This document shows, piece after piece, positions 6,723 through 14,632 of a stretch of 18,708 nucleotides of DNA (its first letter is position 1; each line of letters begins with the position of its first letter). The stretch is from NCBI GenBank assembly GCA_001800675.1, contig MGVW01000057.1, positions 1 to 18,708 of the forward strand, written 5' to 3'. Made by a program: the position numbers and the translations under genes. Below the pieces are notes generated by a model that saw only the letters and a list, made by a program, of their open reading frames with translations, was not told where the DNA came from and searched no databases. This DNA is from Euryarchaeota archaeon RBG_13_57_23 (GTDB taxonomy: Archaea; Thermoplasmatota; Thermoplasmata; UBA10834).

Positions 6723-7121
6723 ATGAAATGCCGATACTGCGGTCAGCTGCTGGATGACAAAGCAGAGTTCTGCATCAACTGCGGGATGAAGATCCCTCTG
6801 ACTCAGATCACCGTCGAGCCAGGAGCTAGGATCCCAGGCTCGCGGAGCCGCAAAGGCATCTCCGCATGGCTAAAGGGCTCAGTGATCGGAGGCGTTCTGG
6901 GAGTCGTCTTCATAATCATCGGTATCCTTCTGATCATTTCATCGATCGCGTCGTTCCTGGACTCGGCCGTGGGTGCAGGCGATGATCCCCTGGGTGCCGC
7001 GAAGGACATTCTGGGCGGTTTCGGAATCATGATCGTCGGTGCAGTCCTGATATCCATAGGTGGAACCCTGATCTTCTTCAGCTTCATTGGGTTCATCATC
7101 GGTGCAATCGACAGCAGGTAG
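6723..7121 (+). CDS. Zinc-ribbon membrane protein
   Basis: A 132-residue protein. Residues 1-24 form an N-terminal zinc ribbon, MKCRYCGQLL and FCINCG, with Cys3, Cys6, Cys17 and Cys20. A Pro/Arg-rich linker (about 25-48) follows. Two glycine-rich hydrophobic helices lie at about 52-76 (SVIGGVLGVVFIIIGILLI) and 98-128 (GIMIVGAVLISIGGTLIFF). Such ribbon-plus-membrane proteins are common in archaea, mostly without assigned function. The start is fixed by the ribbon, which begins two residues after the Met. The gene stands 73 bp after the ligase, has its own TATA-like box, and so is probably not part of the cassette. It converges on the FMN-protein operon. Confidence 0.75.
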   Translation: MKCRYCGQLLDDKAEFCINCGMKIPLTQITVEPGARIPGSRSRKGISAWLKGSVIGGVLGVVFIIIGILLIISSIASFLDSAVGAGDDPLGAAKDILGGFGIMIVGAVLISIGGTLIFFSFIGFIIGAIDSR

Positions 7122-7152
7122 CACCCTGTGGTTCCAGGAGATTCGCTGGCAA

Positions 7153-7213
7153 GAGCCAAATCATGGCTCGGAATCGGCATCGCGCGGCGCCTGAAGATGA
7201 AATTCGCTCAGGC
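7153..7213. terminator. Two small hairpins between convergent genes
   Basis: GAGCCA (7153-7158) pairs with TGGCTC (7164-7169) across a 5-nt loop. GCCTGA (7189-7194) pairs with TCAGGC (7208-7213) across 13 nt. Both lie in the 116-bp gap between the stops of the zinc-ribbon gene and the FMN-barrel gene, where terminators are expected. There is no clear T run, so the call is weak. Confidence 0.25.
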
Positions 7214-7237
7214 ACCGAGTCTCTGAGAATCAGGAGC

Positions 7238-7738
7238 TCACTTCTTCGTCGGCAGGCTTTCCTTGCCGGACATGCTTAGCACCTGAATCCTGCCTATGCA
7301 TACCTTCTCGAGAGAGCTCTCATCGATCAGCTGTCTCTTGACCTTCTCGGGATCGCGCTCATAGCTCTCCACCATCGCTTCCAGCGCATTCGTCTTCTCG
7401 GAGTGGTCATCCAGGAATGTGACCCTGCCCTCGAACATGACCGACCTGTATCCGTATTCGCACTCGCCCTCGATGTACCCGATATCTTCCACAACCTGTC
7501 CCCAAACGAACGGATTGGCGCTCATCATGTCGATCTTCTTCCCAGCTCTTGCGCAATGGAAGTAGAAGCATTTCCTTGTCGGGTCGAACGAGTAATTGAG
7601 CGTGACGAGGTATGGCTTGTCGTCCTTGCTCATGGCGAGGGTCAGGTAATGCTGACCTTTGATCACACCCAGCATTTCTGCTTCGGTCCCGATTACTAGA
7701 TCCTTACGTCTCAGGTGGTACGGTTCCGTATACGTCAT
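7238..7738 (-). CDS. FMN-binding split-barrel (pyridoxamine 5'-phosphate oxidase-like) protein
   Basis: A 166-residue protein of the pyridoxamine-phosphate-oxidase-like split-barrel superfamily, nearest in pattern to the NimA/Pyridox_ox_2 group. Seen: an opening strand GVIKGQHYLTLAM, then DKPYLVTLNYSFD, then KCFYFHCARAGKKIDMM (a typical flavin phosphate-binding region), then PFVWGQVVED and YRSVMFEGRVTFLDD. Members bind FMN or related flavin and act as reductases or oxidases on small substrates. The ATG overlaps the stop of the upstream flavoprotein gene (ATGA, 7735-7738), so the two are translationally coupled, and AGGAGG sits just before the start. The coupling suggests a shared redox task; the substrate is unknown. 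No membrane segment is seen. Confidence 0.82.
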   Translation of the reverse strand: MTYTEPYHLRRKDLVIGTEAEMLGVIKGQHYLTLAMSKDDKPYLVTLNYSFDPTRKCFYFHCARAGKKIDMMSANPFVWGQVVEDIGYIEGECEYGYRSVMFEGRVTFLDDHSEKTNALEAMVESYERDPEKVKRQLIDESSLEKVCIGRIQVLSMSGKESLPTKK

Positions 7739-9150
7739 GCCTCCTTGTGTGTGTGCTCGTGGCGATGGGGCTCCGGTTCGAAGTTCACTGGCCTCAGCGC
7801 GCCAAAAGCCGATGCGAGGGCCTCGGTCAGAGTCGGATGTATGATTTGCGCGCGCGCGAGCGGCATATAGGTCTGCGCCTCGGAGTTCATCAGGTTGACG
7901 ACCTGCTGGACCAGGATGGAGGCCTGAGGCCCGACAACCGTAGCCCCGAGTATCCTCCGTGACGGATGCTCGACGATGACCTTGACGAATGCCTCTTCGT
8001 CGCCGTAGGCGTAACCCATGGCCGTGTCGAAATACCTGGCGAACCCGACCATGACCTTCCGGCCAGCCTTCGCGTCTTCCTCCGTCATCCCGACCTGCCC
8101 GACCTGAGGATCTGTGAAGACCGCATGAGGCACTGCGTGCAGGTCGACCGTGATCTTCTTCTCAGCGAACAGGTTGTATCTTACGACGGAGGCCTGGTAG
8201 TTTGCTGTGTGCCTGTACATGTTCCTGCCCAAAGCGTCACCAAGCGCGTAGATATTCGGCTTCGTTGTCTCCAAGAACTGGTTAGTCTGAACCCAGCCTT
8301 TATCGTCCATCTTGACGCCAGTCTTCTCAGGCTTCACCCAATCCGAGTTGGAGCGAACGCCAGTGGCCACGAGCAGGTGCTGGGCCTCGACCGTCTTCTC
8401 ACCGGACTGCGGGTCCCGAATCGTCACAGCGACCATCCCGTTTCGGCTCTCTACGCTGAGCGTGTCGGTCGCAGTATGCACTTCGACGTGGTCAGAGAGA
8501 CGCTTCTTGACCATGGCGCTCGTCTCAGGTTCCTCATGGGGAAGCAGGACGGGGTTCCTTCCGACGAGAGTCACCTTCGTCCCGACAGCTGAGAAGAAGT
8601 GGGCGAACTCGCACCCGATGTAGCCTCCTCCAAGTATCACGATGCTGTCTGGACGTTCCTCGATATCGAACACGGTCCTGTATGTGTGATATTTGACCTT
8701 GTCCAGGCCAGGAACTGGAGGTATCTGCGCCCTGGCACCAGAGGCAATCACGATCCTGGGTGCCTTGATGGTCTGATCTCCCACCTGCATCGTGTAGTCC
8801 GAGACGAAACTCCCGATGGACGTGTACAAATCGATCTCGCGGACGCTCTTGACTCCTGCCTCCAGCTCGCGCCTCCCTGTCAGCACTATGTCCCACATGC
8901 GCTTCTTGATCAGAGCATAGTCTGCCTTCTCGAGCCGGAGCGACACGCCGGCCTTCTGAGCGGCCTCGGCCTCTCGAACGCTATCAGCAACATGGATCAG
9001 CACTTTGGACGGTATGCAACCCCTGTTGAGACATGTGCCTCCGAGGGGGCCTTCCTCGACTATGGCGACCCGCAAACCCCTCTGTAATGCGACGTCCACG
9101 ACGTTCATGCCGGCCCCTGTGCCAATTACAATGAGCCCGTACTCCTTCAC
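7735..9150 (-). CDS. Dihydrolipoamide dehydrogenase / mercuric reductase family flavoprotein
   Basis: A 471-residue class I pyridine nucleotide-disulfide oxidoreductase. In order: FAD-binding LIVIGTGAGMN (about 7-15), redox-active disulfide GGTCLNRGCIPSK (Cys40, Cys45), NAD(P)-binding VILGGGYIGCEFA, second FAD motif NIYALGDALG, and the dimer-interface catalytic HPTLTE (His438). It should pass electrons between NAD(P)H, FAD and a dithiol or disulfide substrate. There is no HMA domain or C-terminal Cys pair as in true MerA, and no lipoyl-enzyme genes are nearby, so the substrate is open. The C-terminus ends in a His-rich tail (EPHRHEHTHKEA). The GTG at 9150 gives the usual family N-terminus MKEYGLIVIG. 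A TTG at 9186 would add 12 residues without a visible Shine-Dalgarno. The FMN-barrel gene overlaps its stop. Confidence 0.9.
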   Translation of the reverse strand: MKEYGLIVIGTGAGMNVVDVALQRGLRVAIVEEGPLGGTCLNRGCIPSKVLIHVADSVREAEAAQKAGVSLRLEKADYALIKKRMWDIVLTGRRELEAGVKSVREIDLYTSIGSFVSDYTMQVGDQTIKAPRIVIASGARAQIPPVPGLDKVKYHTYRTVFDIEERPDSIVILGGGYIGCEFAHFFSAVGTKVTLVGRNPVLLPHEEPETSAMVKKRLSDHVEVHTATDTLSVESRNGMVAVTIRDPQSGEKTVEAQHLLVATGVRSNSDWVKPEKTGVKMDDKGWVQTNQFLETTKPNIYALGDALGRNMYRHTANYQASVVRYNLFAEKKITVDLHAVPHAVFTDPQVGQVGMTEEDAKAGRKVMVGFARYFDTAMGYAYGDEEAFVKVIVEHPSRRILGATVVGPQASILVQQVVNLMNSEAQTYMPLARAQIIHPTLTEALASAFGALRPVNFEPEPHRHEHTHKEA

Positions 9151-9263
9151 GTCTATTCCCCGACAAGGAATGGCTTCGGGGGTCAAAAGCGTTCATACGA
9201 ACATCTTCGACAAATCGTGGAAAAAGCTCTAGAGGAAGGACGCAATCTGTCCCGTCGATACGG

Positions 9264-10745
9264 ATGGTCGACACTCAGTCGGAACTAGTACGCACCTTCA
9301 CCATAGACACAGAGCTGTCGCATTCACAGCTCATGGCGTTTCCCAAGTTCATCCGCGAGCACATGACCTTCGGGGCGCTCCCAGGCTTGAAGATGAGCGG
9401 CCTCGAAGCGTATGCGAGCTCGGGCGGGCACTACATGGAATTCAAGTCTGGACCCCAGAGGAAGAGCTACGAATGCTCAGTCCGAGTCTATCTGGAGCGG
9501 CCTATCAAGGTCGAGCTCCGTTCATCGATGGGCAGGGACCAGGAGTTCGAGAAGCAGCTCGAGAATGTCCTCCTGATGGTCGTTCAGTTCTTCGAGGAGG
9601 AGGCGAGGAAGTCCACGCTGTATGTGGCCTTCATGCCCGGAAGCCCCAAGACCGCGCAGTTGAGGCAAAGAACGTCGGGCGTTCGCAACATCTTCATGGG
9701 CAACATGATCAGCCTCTTCTTGTTATCGATACTCATCGGAATCGCCGTTTTCTCCATCATGAGCGCACTGGGCTTCGGCCTATACGCGCCGATTGTCATG
9801 ATCGCCCTGATGCTGACCCTGGTTCTATCAGCAGGTAAGATATCCTCACTCGGGACCCCATGGAAGATCACGAAGAACTCCCGCGAGGTCGTCATAGTCC
9901 AGCACCAGGTACCCGAGGGAGCGCTGCAGTTCTACGTTGGCGAATACAGGGACAAGATCAGGGCGGCCAAGCAGAGTCTGTTCACGATGTTCGCTAGTTA
10001 TTCCGGAGAGATCAAGTCAGAGACCGTCGCACAGGAGTTCGTGAAGGCTGGAATTCCCGCCGACAAGAGCGATTTCCTCGTTCGCAGGGTGGATGTCTAC
10101 GGGATAGTGGAGCGGGTGGCACGGAAATTCGACTTGTCCGTCCCGACGATAGTCATAAGTCACGATCCGAGGCCGAACGCGGCGGCCACGGGGTTCACGA
10201 AACAGCTTGCGACCATGATCGTCACGATGGGCCTACTGGTTCAGCTCGATGACGAAGAGATAGAGCTCGTCATGGGCCACGAGCTGAGCCATCTGCGCTC
10301 TGGCGATCCGGTCGTGTTGTTCTCACTGGTAGTGGCAGAGTACTTCGCCAGAGTGTATGTCCTGTTTGTCTACGTGACTCCACTGATGCAGATACCCGGA
10401 CTATTGATAGTGTACTTCATCGGCGTGTTCTGGGGGATCTTCTTCTTTGGTAAGTTCCTGGAGACCCGAGCGGACCTCGAGGCAGCGCTCATACTCCAGA
10501 AACCCAAGGTGATGGCTGAATCCCTGAAGAAGATAGGCTTCAGAAGGCTCGTGCTCGAGGAGCGCTTCCTCGAACCTGGTGGGAGCAGGCTAGGCGAGTG
10601 GCTCAGGATGGACCCGCACCCGCCGCTCTACTTCAGGATCCAGAGGCTCGAATCTTTGGATCTGGTCAACCCGCCGAAGCACCCGTTCCTGAGTTCGGTC
10701 CGCGCGGTCACCTCTGGGTTTGTGAACTCACGGAGAGTGCCTTGA
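9264..10745 (+). CDS. HtpX-like M48 zinc metalloprotease with N-terminal extension
   Basis: A 493-residue membrane protease. The catalytic core shows MGHELSHLRSGDP (zinc ligands His339 and His343, catalytic Glu340), the third ligand Glu400 in FLETRADLEAA, the preceding NAAATGF, and the closing HPPLYFRIQRL. Hydrophobic segments lie at about 147-168, 172-191, 350-371 and 377-397. HtpX-type enzymes are integral membrane proteases that degrade misfolded membrane proteins. Most are about 290 residues long; here about 140 residues of soluble N-terminal sequence precede the first membrane segment, and another roughly 100 soluble residues lie between the second segment and the core. The ATG at 9264 has no obvious Shine-Dalgarno. 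The gene is divergent from the flavoprotein operon across about 110 bp. Confidence 0.88.
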   Translation: MVDTQSELVRTFTIDTELSHSQLMAFPKFIREHMTFGALPGLKMSGLEAYASSGGHYMEFKSGPQRKSYECSVRVYLERPIKVELRSSMGRDQEFEKQLENVLLMVVQFFEEEARKSTLYVAFMPGSPKTAQLRQRTSGVRNIFMGNMISLFLLSILIGIAVFSIMSALGFGLYAPIVMIALMLTLVLSAGKISSLGTPWKITKNSREVVIVQHQVPEGALQFYVGEYRDKIRAAKQSLFTMFASYSGEIKSETVAQEFVKAGIPADKSDFLVRRVDVYGIVERVARKFDLSVPTIVISHDPRPNAAATGFTKQLATMIVTMGLLVQLDDEEIELVMGHELSHLRSGDPVVLFSLVVAEYFARVYVLFVYVTPLMQIPGLLIVYFIGVFWGIFFFGKFLETRADLEAALILQKPKVMAESLKKIGFRRLVLEERFLEPGGSRLGEWLRMDPHPPLYFRIQRLESLDLVNPPKHPFLSSVRAVTSGFVNSRRVP

Positions 10746-10814
10746 AAGCGACCTCCCCCAACTGTTCGTGGAATCATTGATTACTGGATAGGATGTTGTT
10801 CTCCCGGTGATCGA

Positions 10815-11066
10815 ATGGGGAAGCTAGAGCTGCCGATGCCTGAGATGGGCAAGGGCTTGAAGGCGGCCGCCAAGGACCTGGAGACGAGAATCAGAGCGCA
10901 TGTGCCCGCGGAGTTCAGGGAATCTGTCGCAGTGACCGCGTTCAAGAGGGGTAAGGTGACTGGCCTGGCCATCGAGTACGACGACCGGGCGGAGAACCAC
11001 GTCTACGCTGCCATCGAGTATCCAGTCGGTGGCTGCAAGGGGGAGTCCATCGACCCGTGTCGCTGA
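10815..11066 (+). CDS. Small hypothetical protein
   Basis: An 83-residue soluble protein. Residues about 10-30 form a lysine/alanine-rich helix (KGLKAAAKDLETRIRAHV), followed by a beta-rich half (ESVAVTAFKRGKVTGLAIEY) and NHVYAAIEYPVGG. The layout weakly recalls HK97-gp10-type small proteins, but no phage genes are near and I do not rely on it. The ATG is supported by GGTGATC at 10806-10812, complementary to the archaeal 16S 3' tail, with a short 2-nt spacer. It lies 69 bp after the protease gene. Its stop is one base from the end of the opposing small ORF at 11068. Confidence 0.55.
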   Translation: MGKLELPMPEMGKGLKAAAKDLETRIRAHVPAEFRESVAVTAFKRGKVTGLAIEYDDRAENHVYAAIEYPVGGCKGESIDPCR

Positions 11067-11067
11067 A

Positions 11068-11235
11068 CTACCTCTTCTTGTGCACTGGACAGGGCATCCC
11101 GAGCCTGCAATACCTGCACTTCTCCTGAGGTACCGGGGGTACGGGTCCGACCATGTGGCCGTATTTACGTCTTGGAATAATCGCTCCCCCTAGGAGCAAG
11201 GTCAATGTCTTAGATAAATGCACCCCTGGCTTCAC
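11068..11235 (-). CDS. Candidate 55-residue CCCH zinc-finger protein
   Basis: A possible small gene whose GTG start (11235-11233) overlaps the kinase stop TGA (11234-11232) as GTGA, a common coupled arrangement. The product ends in EKCRYCRLGMPCPVHKKR, giving Cys40-x2-Cys43-x5-Cys49-x2-His52, a plausible zinc-binding knuckle, after a proline-rich stretch (GPVPPVP) and a hydrophobic N-terminal part. It fills the whole gap between kinase and the convergent 83-residue gene. An internal ATG near 11151 would leave only 28 residues. I recognise no family. Evidence is the metal-ligand pattern and the overlap only; chance is not excluded. Confidence 0.35.
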   Translation of the reverse strand: MKPGVHLSKTLTLLLGGAIIPRRKYGHMVGPVPPVPQEKCRYCRLGMPCPVHKKR

Positions 11236-13397
11236 TGCAAGCGCGGGATCATGATGTTGAATACACAGCCCTTGGTGTAGTCTCCTGGAACTATGTCCGA
11301 AACCCACATGCTGCCTCCGTAGCGCTCCACGATGTTTCTTGCAGCTGCGAGCCCTATCCCGAACCCTCCCGCAAGCTCCGATTTAGAACTCTTGGACAGC
11401 CGCAAGACCTCACTCTTTATGTGGTGTTGGATCAAACGGCCTGGCTGGGCCACCTTGACCCACCAGTAATCCACCTTCCTATCCCGCCTGACCTCCGCAC
11501 TTATCGAGAGAGCGTTCTTCTGCATGGTCTCGCTGAGGCTGGTGCTGTAGAACAGGTTGACGAAAACCTCCTTAAGCAGCTCGTCCGCCCTCACAAGCAT
11601 GACCTCCTCGGGCTGGAGGCTGACCTCGAACGTCATCCCCTTGACATGCGACCTGTCCCTGACCTCCACAATGGCAGAGTCGATGGCCTTCCGCAGGTCC
11701 ATGCTCCTGAACGCCTTGGGCGGGCCTTCCCTCAGCCTGGACAGAACCCGGACCATCTCGATCAGGCGCATTATGTTCTCCACCTGTCGCGCGGTCTTAT
11801 CCGCCATGGACGCCACAACTGGGTCGATGTCCTTCTTCGACCGTATCGACTCGAAGTAGGCCGTTATGGGCGTAGCGTAGTTCGCTATGTCGTGCGTCAG
11901 AAGATCCATGTGCATCTCGACCTGGTCCCTTTCATCCGTGATCTCCTTCAGCAGCCTTGCGTTCTCGAGCGCGACGGCCGCGTGGTTAGCGAACAGGATG
12001 GCGATCTCCAAATCCTCTTGCGAGAAGCTCGCCGGCGGATACCTCATGAGTTCGATCACGCCGATCGTCTCCTTCTTGCCTGCAATCGGGACGGCCAGCA
12101 TCCGTGTGTGAGTCTGAGGCGTCCCAGGGATGTACTCCGCACGAGGATCGGCCTCGGAATCCAATATTATCTCAGGCTTCCTCGTCCTGCCGACATAACC
12201 AACTATTCCTGTGTCCGCCGAGAAGTCCCGGTCCGCCATGACCTCGCTCGCGTAGTGGCCCGATGCGAACACTGGACTACACGTCCGCTTCGACCAGTCG
12301 AATACGTACAACGCGAGCTCGTCGCAGGGGACCAGCTCAGCGACTCTGTTGGCGATTATCCTGTATATCTCCTCGGATTCCATCTCCTGCTGGACGGCCG
12401 CGGCCGTCTCAATGAGCACCTTCTGCGCCCTTGACCTCGTCTGCATCTGCTGGAACATCCTTGAGCTCTCGAGGACCCAGGCGACCTGGACCGCCAGTCC
12501 TTCGACAACATCTATCTCGACCGGAGTCAACGGCACTATTCTTGAACTGTCGCCCACCATGAACAGACTGTCGATCATGCCGCCATAGGCAATGGGCGCG
12601 ACGACGGTGTTGGTGAAAGACAGCTTCGTCGGAGTCTTCTTCTTGCGCGGAGAAGAATCGAAGGACGCGGAAGTTGTCTTCATCGACGATATTGTGTCGG
12701 CCGCAAGCGGCACAGCGGCTACCTGGAAAACGGAGTCCTTGGCGAGCGTGATGCTCTTCGCGGAGCTGGACAAGCATGTCAGCTCCTTCGAATCTTGGGA
12801 GTACTTGAAGATGGCCACGAAGTCGGCATCGAAATAATCGAGAACGCTCTTGCAGAACCGCGCGAGGGCCTGGTCGAACGAGTACGTGGAGCCCGGGGCG
12901 CCGGGCATGCACAATGACAGGGACGCACGCATGTCGGCGTACTGCTCCACAAGCAAGAGAGTCTCCTCGATGCTCCGGTCAATCATCGAGTCCAGGGCGA
13001 GCTTCGCCCTGGTCTTGTTCAGCAGAGGCAGGTCGTGTTTCACTACACTGAGCATCGCGTCCCGGAGGAGGGTCTGTCGCTTGACGATCGCTGCGAAGTT
13101 GATCTGCCCGCCGTGCTCCGCCCTGATTGCGCTCTTGAGGACCTCATGTGAGCGTTGCTCGTTCGGGTTCTCCGCGCGCATGATCAGAGCACCGATGAAC
13201 GCCATCATCCTGTCCGTGCGCACCTGTTCGGACACGTCGAGATCCGCACCTCTTAGGTACAATGATTTCGCGGTGCTTAGGGCCCAAAGGTCGACAATCC
13301 TGCCGATGTTGGCCTTGAGCACATCGAAGACCGCTTTCATGTCACTCTGGGAGCTAGCTGCGAGAGTTCGTTCTACAGGTATGAGTATCTCCTCCAA
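11232..13397 (-). CDS. Orphan sensor histidine kinase: RsbRD-N, two GAF domains, kinase core
   Basis: A 721-residue soluble kinase. Residues about 20-155 resemble the RsbRD N-terminal helical sensor domain (LKANIGRIVDLWA, then IVKRQTLLRDAMLSVV). Two GAF domains follow, about 165-320 and 325-495; the second is clear from VPCDELALYVFD, DTGIVGYVGRTRKPEII and MLAVPIAGKKETIGVIEL. A helix then leads into the H-box THDIANY with phospho-acceptor His502. The ATPase part has an N-box-like ELLKEVFVNLFYS (Asn614) and a G2 box GGFGIGLAAARNIVERYGG near 677. The G1 DxGxG is missing: the site reads KVAQPGRL. No membrane helices, so it is a cytoplasmic sensor. No response regulator gene adjoins. The start is TTG 13397 with AAGGAG directly before it; ATG near 13342 is an alternative. 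A TATA-like box lies at 13435-13447. Confidence 0.85.
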   Translation of the reverse strand: MEEILIPVERTLAASSQSDMKAVFDVLKANIGRIVDLWALSTAKSLYLRGADLDVSEQVRTDRMMAFIGALIMRAENPNEQRSHEVLKSAIRAEHGGQINFAAIVKRQTLLRDAMLSVVKHDLPLLNKTRAKLALDSMIDRSIEETLLLVEQYADMRASLSLCMPGAPGSTYSFDQALARFCKSVLDYFDADFVAIFKYSQDSKELTCLSSSAKSITLAKDSVFQVAAVPLAADTISSMKTTSASFDSSPRKKKTPTKLSFTNTVVAPIAYGGMIDSLFMVGDSSRIVPLTPVEIDVVEGLAVQVAWVLESSRMFQQMQTRSRAQKVLIETAAAVQQEMESEEIYRIIANRVAELVPCDELALYVFDWSKRTCSPVFASGHYASEVMADRDFSADTGIVGYVGRTRKPEIILDSEADPRAEYIPGTPQTHTRMLAVPIAGKKETIGVIELMRYPPASFSQEDLEIAILFANHAAVALENARLLKEITDERDQVEMHMDLLTHDIANYATPITAYFESIRSKKDIDPVVASMADKTARQVENIMRLIEMVRVLSRLREGPPKAFRSMDLRKAIDSAIVEVRDRSHVKGMTFEVSLQPEEVMLVRADELLKEVFVNLFYSTSLSETMQKNALSISAEVRRDRKVDYWWVKVAQPGRLIQHHIKSEVLRLSKSSKSELAGGFGIGLAAARNIVERYGGSMWVSDIVPGDYTKGCVFNIMIPRLQ

Positions 13398-13434
13398 CTC
13401 CTTGGGGGGGTGTTCGCAGTCTTATGTCTCTTTA

Positions 13435-13447
13435 GGTTTAAATCGCT
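13435..13447 (-). promoter_or_regulatory. TATA-like box for the sensor kinase gene
   Basis: Read on the minus strand, AAAAGCGATTTAAACC spans this site: a purine-rich BRE-like part followed by the AT-rich core. The core is about 43 bp upstream of the kinase TTG, implying a leader of about 16 nt. Confidence 0.45.
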
Positions 13448-13550
13448 TTTCCAGAGGAACTGCAGCTATCTATCCGATCATCGATAACACCGTCATCCCT
13501 CTCTGGCCTCGCCCTGAGAAATCCCAAGATATTCGTTAGCTCGAATACGC

Positions 13551-13559
13551 TTATATTTG
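13551..13559 (+). promoter_or_regulatory. TATA box for the alanine dehydrogenase gene
   Basis: TTATATTTG, centred near 13555, is a good archaeal TATA box about 41 bp before the ATG at 13596, implying a leader of about 15 nt. GGAG at 13581-13584 would then sit at the very 5' end of the transcript. The kinase and alanine dehydrogenase genes diverge across 198 bp with no other feature seen except a run of seven G at 13404-13410. Confidence 0.5.
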
Positions 13560-13595
13560 TTCAGCAGATAGCGACGTACTGGAGTTGTATAGCCG

Positions 13596-14618
13596 ATGTC
13601 GACACAACACGCTTCGGTGAAGACCTTACTTCTGACAGGGAAGCAGGTCAAGAAGCTCCTCGAGATGAAGGACGTACTCGGAGCGGTCGAGAACGCCTTC
13701 AGGCACAAGGGGCTTGGAAAGGTGCAGATGCCTGCAAAGGTGTACCTTTTCTACGAGAAGTTCAACGGCGACCTCAGAACGATGCCCTCGTACGTCGAGG
13801 ACATGGATGTCTCCGCGGTGAAGATCGTCAACGTGCACCCGGACAACGCGAAGAACTTCGGAATGAGGACTGTAATGGCTGTCCTCGTCCTCGTGAACCC
13901 GCACACTGGCGCTCCCCTGGCATTTATGGATGCGACCCACATAACCGATATGAGGACCGGTGCCGCGAGCGGAATAGCGTCGAAGTATCTTGCAAGACCG
14001 AACCCGAAGATCCTGGGCATCATCGGGGCTGGGAACCAGGCCAGGACCCAGATGCTCGCTCTGATCACTCAGTACGGCCACTTTGACGAGGTCAGGGTGA
14101 ATGACCTGTACCCCGAGAAGAGCAAAGCGCTGGTACGGGAGTTCAGGAGGAAGTACAAGGAGCAGGTCGGTAAGTTCAAGGCGGTCAACAACCCGAGGGA
14201 CTGCGTCGTGGACTCCGACATCGTCGTAACAGCGACCGCGTCCAGAACACCGATCGTGATGGACGAGTGGGTGAAGGCCGGAACTCACATTAACTGCATA
14301 GGCGCGGATGCTCCTGGCAAGCAGGAGATGGATCCGAAGATACTGAAGCGTGCTCGCCTAGTCATCGACGACTGGGAGCAGGCCTCCCACTCGGGCGAAA
14401 TCAACGTACCTCTCGCAAAGGACGAGCTGACCAGAGATGATGTCAACGCGGAGATTGGGCATATCGTCGCAGGGTTGAAACCCGGCAGAGAGAACGACGA
14501 GCAGATCACCGTCTTCTGTTCGACCGGTCTGGCCATCCAAGATGCTTTGACGGCGAAGATTGCCTACGACACCGCAATCTCCCAGAAAATCGGCAGGTAC
14601 ATGCAGATAGTTCTCTGA
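13596..14618 (+). CDS. ala: Archaeal alanine dehydrogenase (ornithine cyclodeaminase/mu-crystallin family)
   Basis: A 340-residue NAD-dependent enzyme of the ornithine cyclodeaminase/mu-crystallin family. Seen: QMPAKVYLFY with the substrate Lys48, LRTMPSYVE with Arg61, AVKIVNVHP with Lys76, DATHITDMRTGAASGIASKYLA, the Rossmann motif GIIGAGNQARTQM (144-149), and THINCIGADAPGKQEMDP. The last block matches the Archaeoglobus-type alanine dehydrogenase better than ornithine cyclodeaminase. The expected reaction is reversible L-alanine to pyruvate plus ammonia with NAD; other family members act on different amino acids or imines, so substrate is inferred. The length is typical. It is transcribed alone from a clear TATA box and ends at a strong hairpin. 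Confidence 0.88.
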   Translation: MSTQHASVKTLLLTGKQVKKLLEMKDVLGAVENAFRHKGLGKVQMPAKVYLFYEKFNGDLRTMPSYVEDMDVSAVKIVNVHPDNAKNFGMRTVMAVLVLVNPHTGAPLAFMDATHITDMRTGAASGIASKYLARPNPKILGIIGAGNQARTQMLALITQYGHFDEVRVNDLYPEKSKALVREFRRKYKEQVGKFKAVNNPRDCVVDSDIVVTATASRTPIVMDEWVKAGTHINCIGADAPGKQEMDPKILKRARLVIDDWEQASHSGEINVPLAKDELTRDDVNAEIGHIVAGLKPGRENDEQITVFCSTGLAIQDALTAKIAYDTAISQKIGRYMQIVL

Positions 14619-14632
14619 GTCGAAAAAACAAC

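Noticed and set aside
7966..8592. Plus-strand ORF of 208 codons opposite the flavoprotein
   Set aside because: It is a shadow of the dihydrolipoamide-dehydrogenase-family gene and shows no independent motif or start signal.
10815..11066. HK97-gp10-like phage tail component as a sign of a prophage remnant
   Set aside because: The resemblance is a general helix-then-strands layout. No other phage or mobile-element gene, repeat or att site is visible nearby.
11421..12434. Long plus-strand ORF (337 codons) opposite the sensor kinase
   Set aside because: It is the antisense shadow of a clear kinase gene in GC-rich DNA. The translation is Arg/His/Leu-rich, shows no motif, and has no ribosome binding site.
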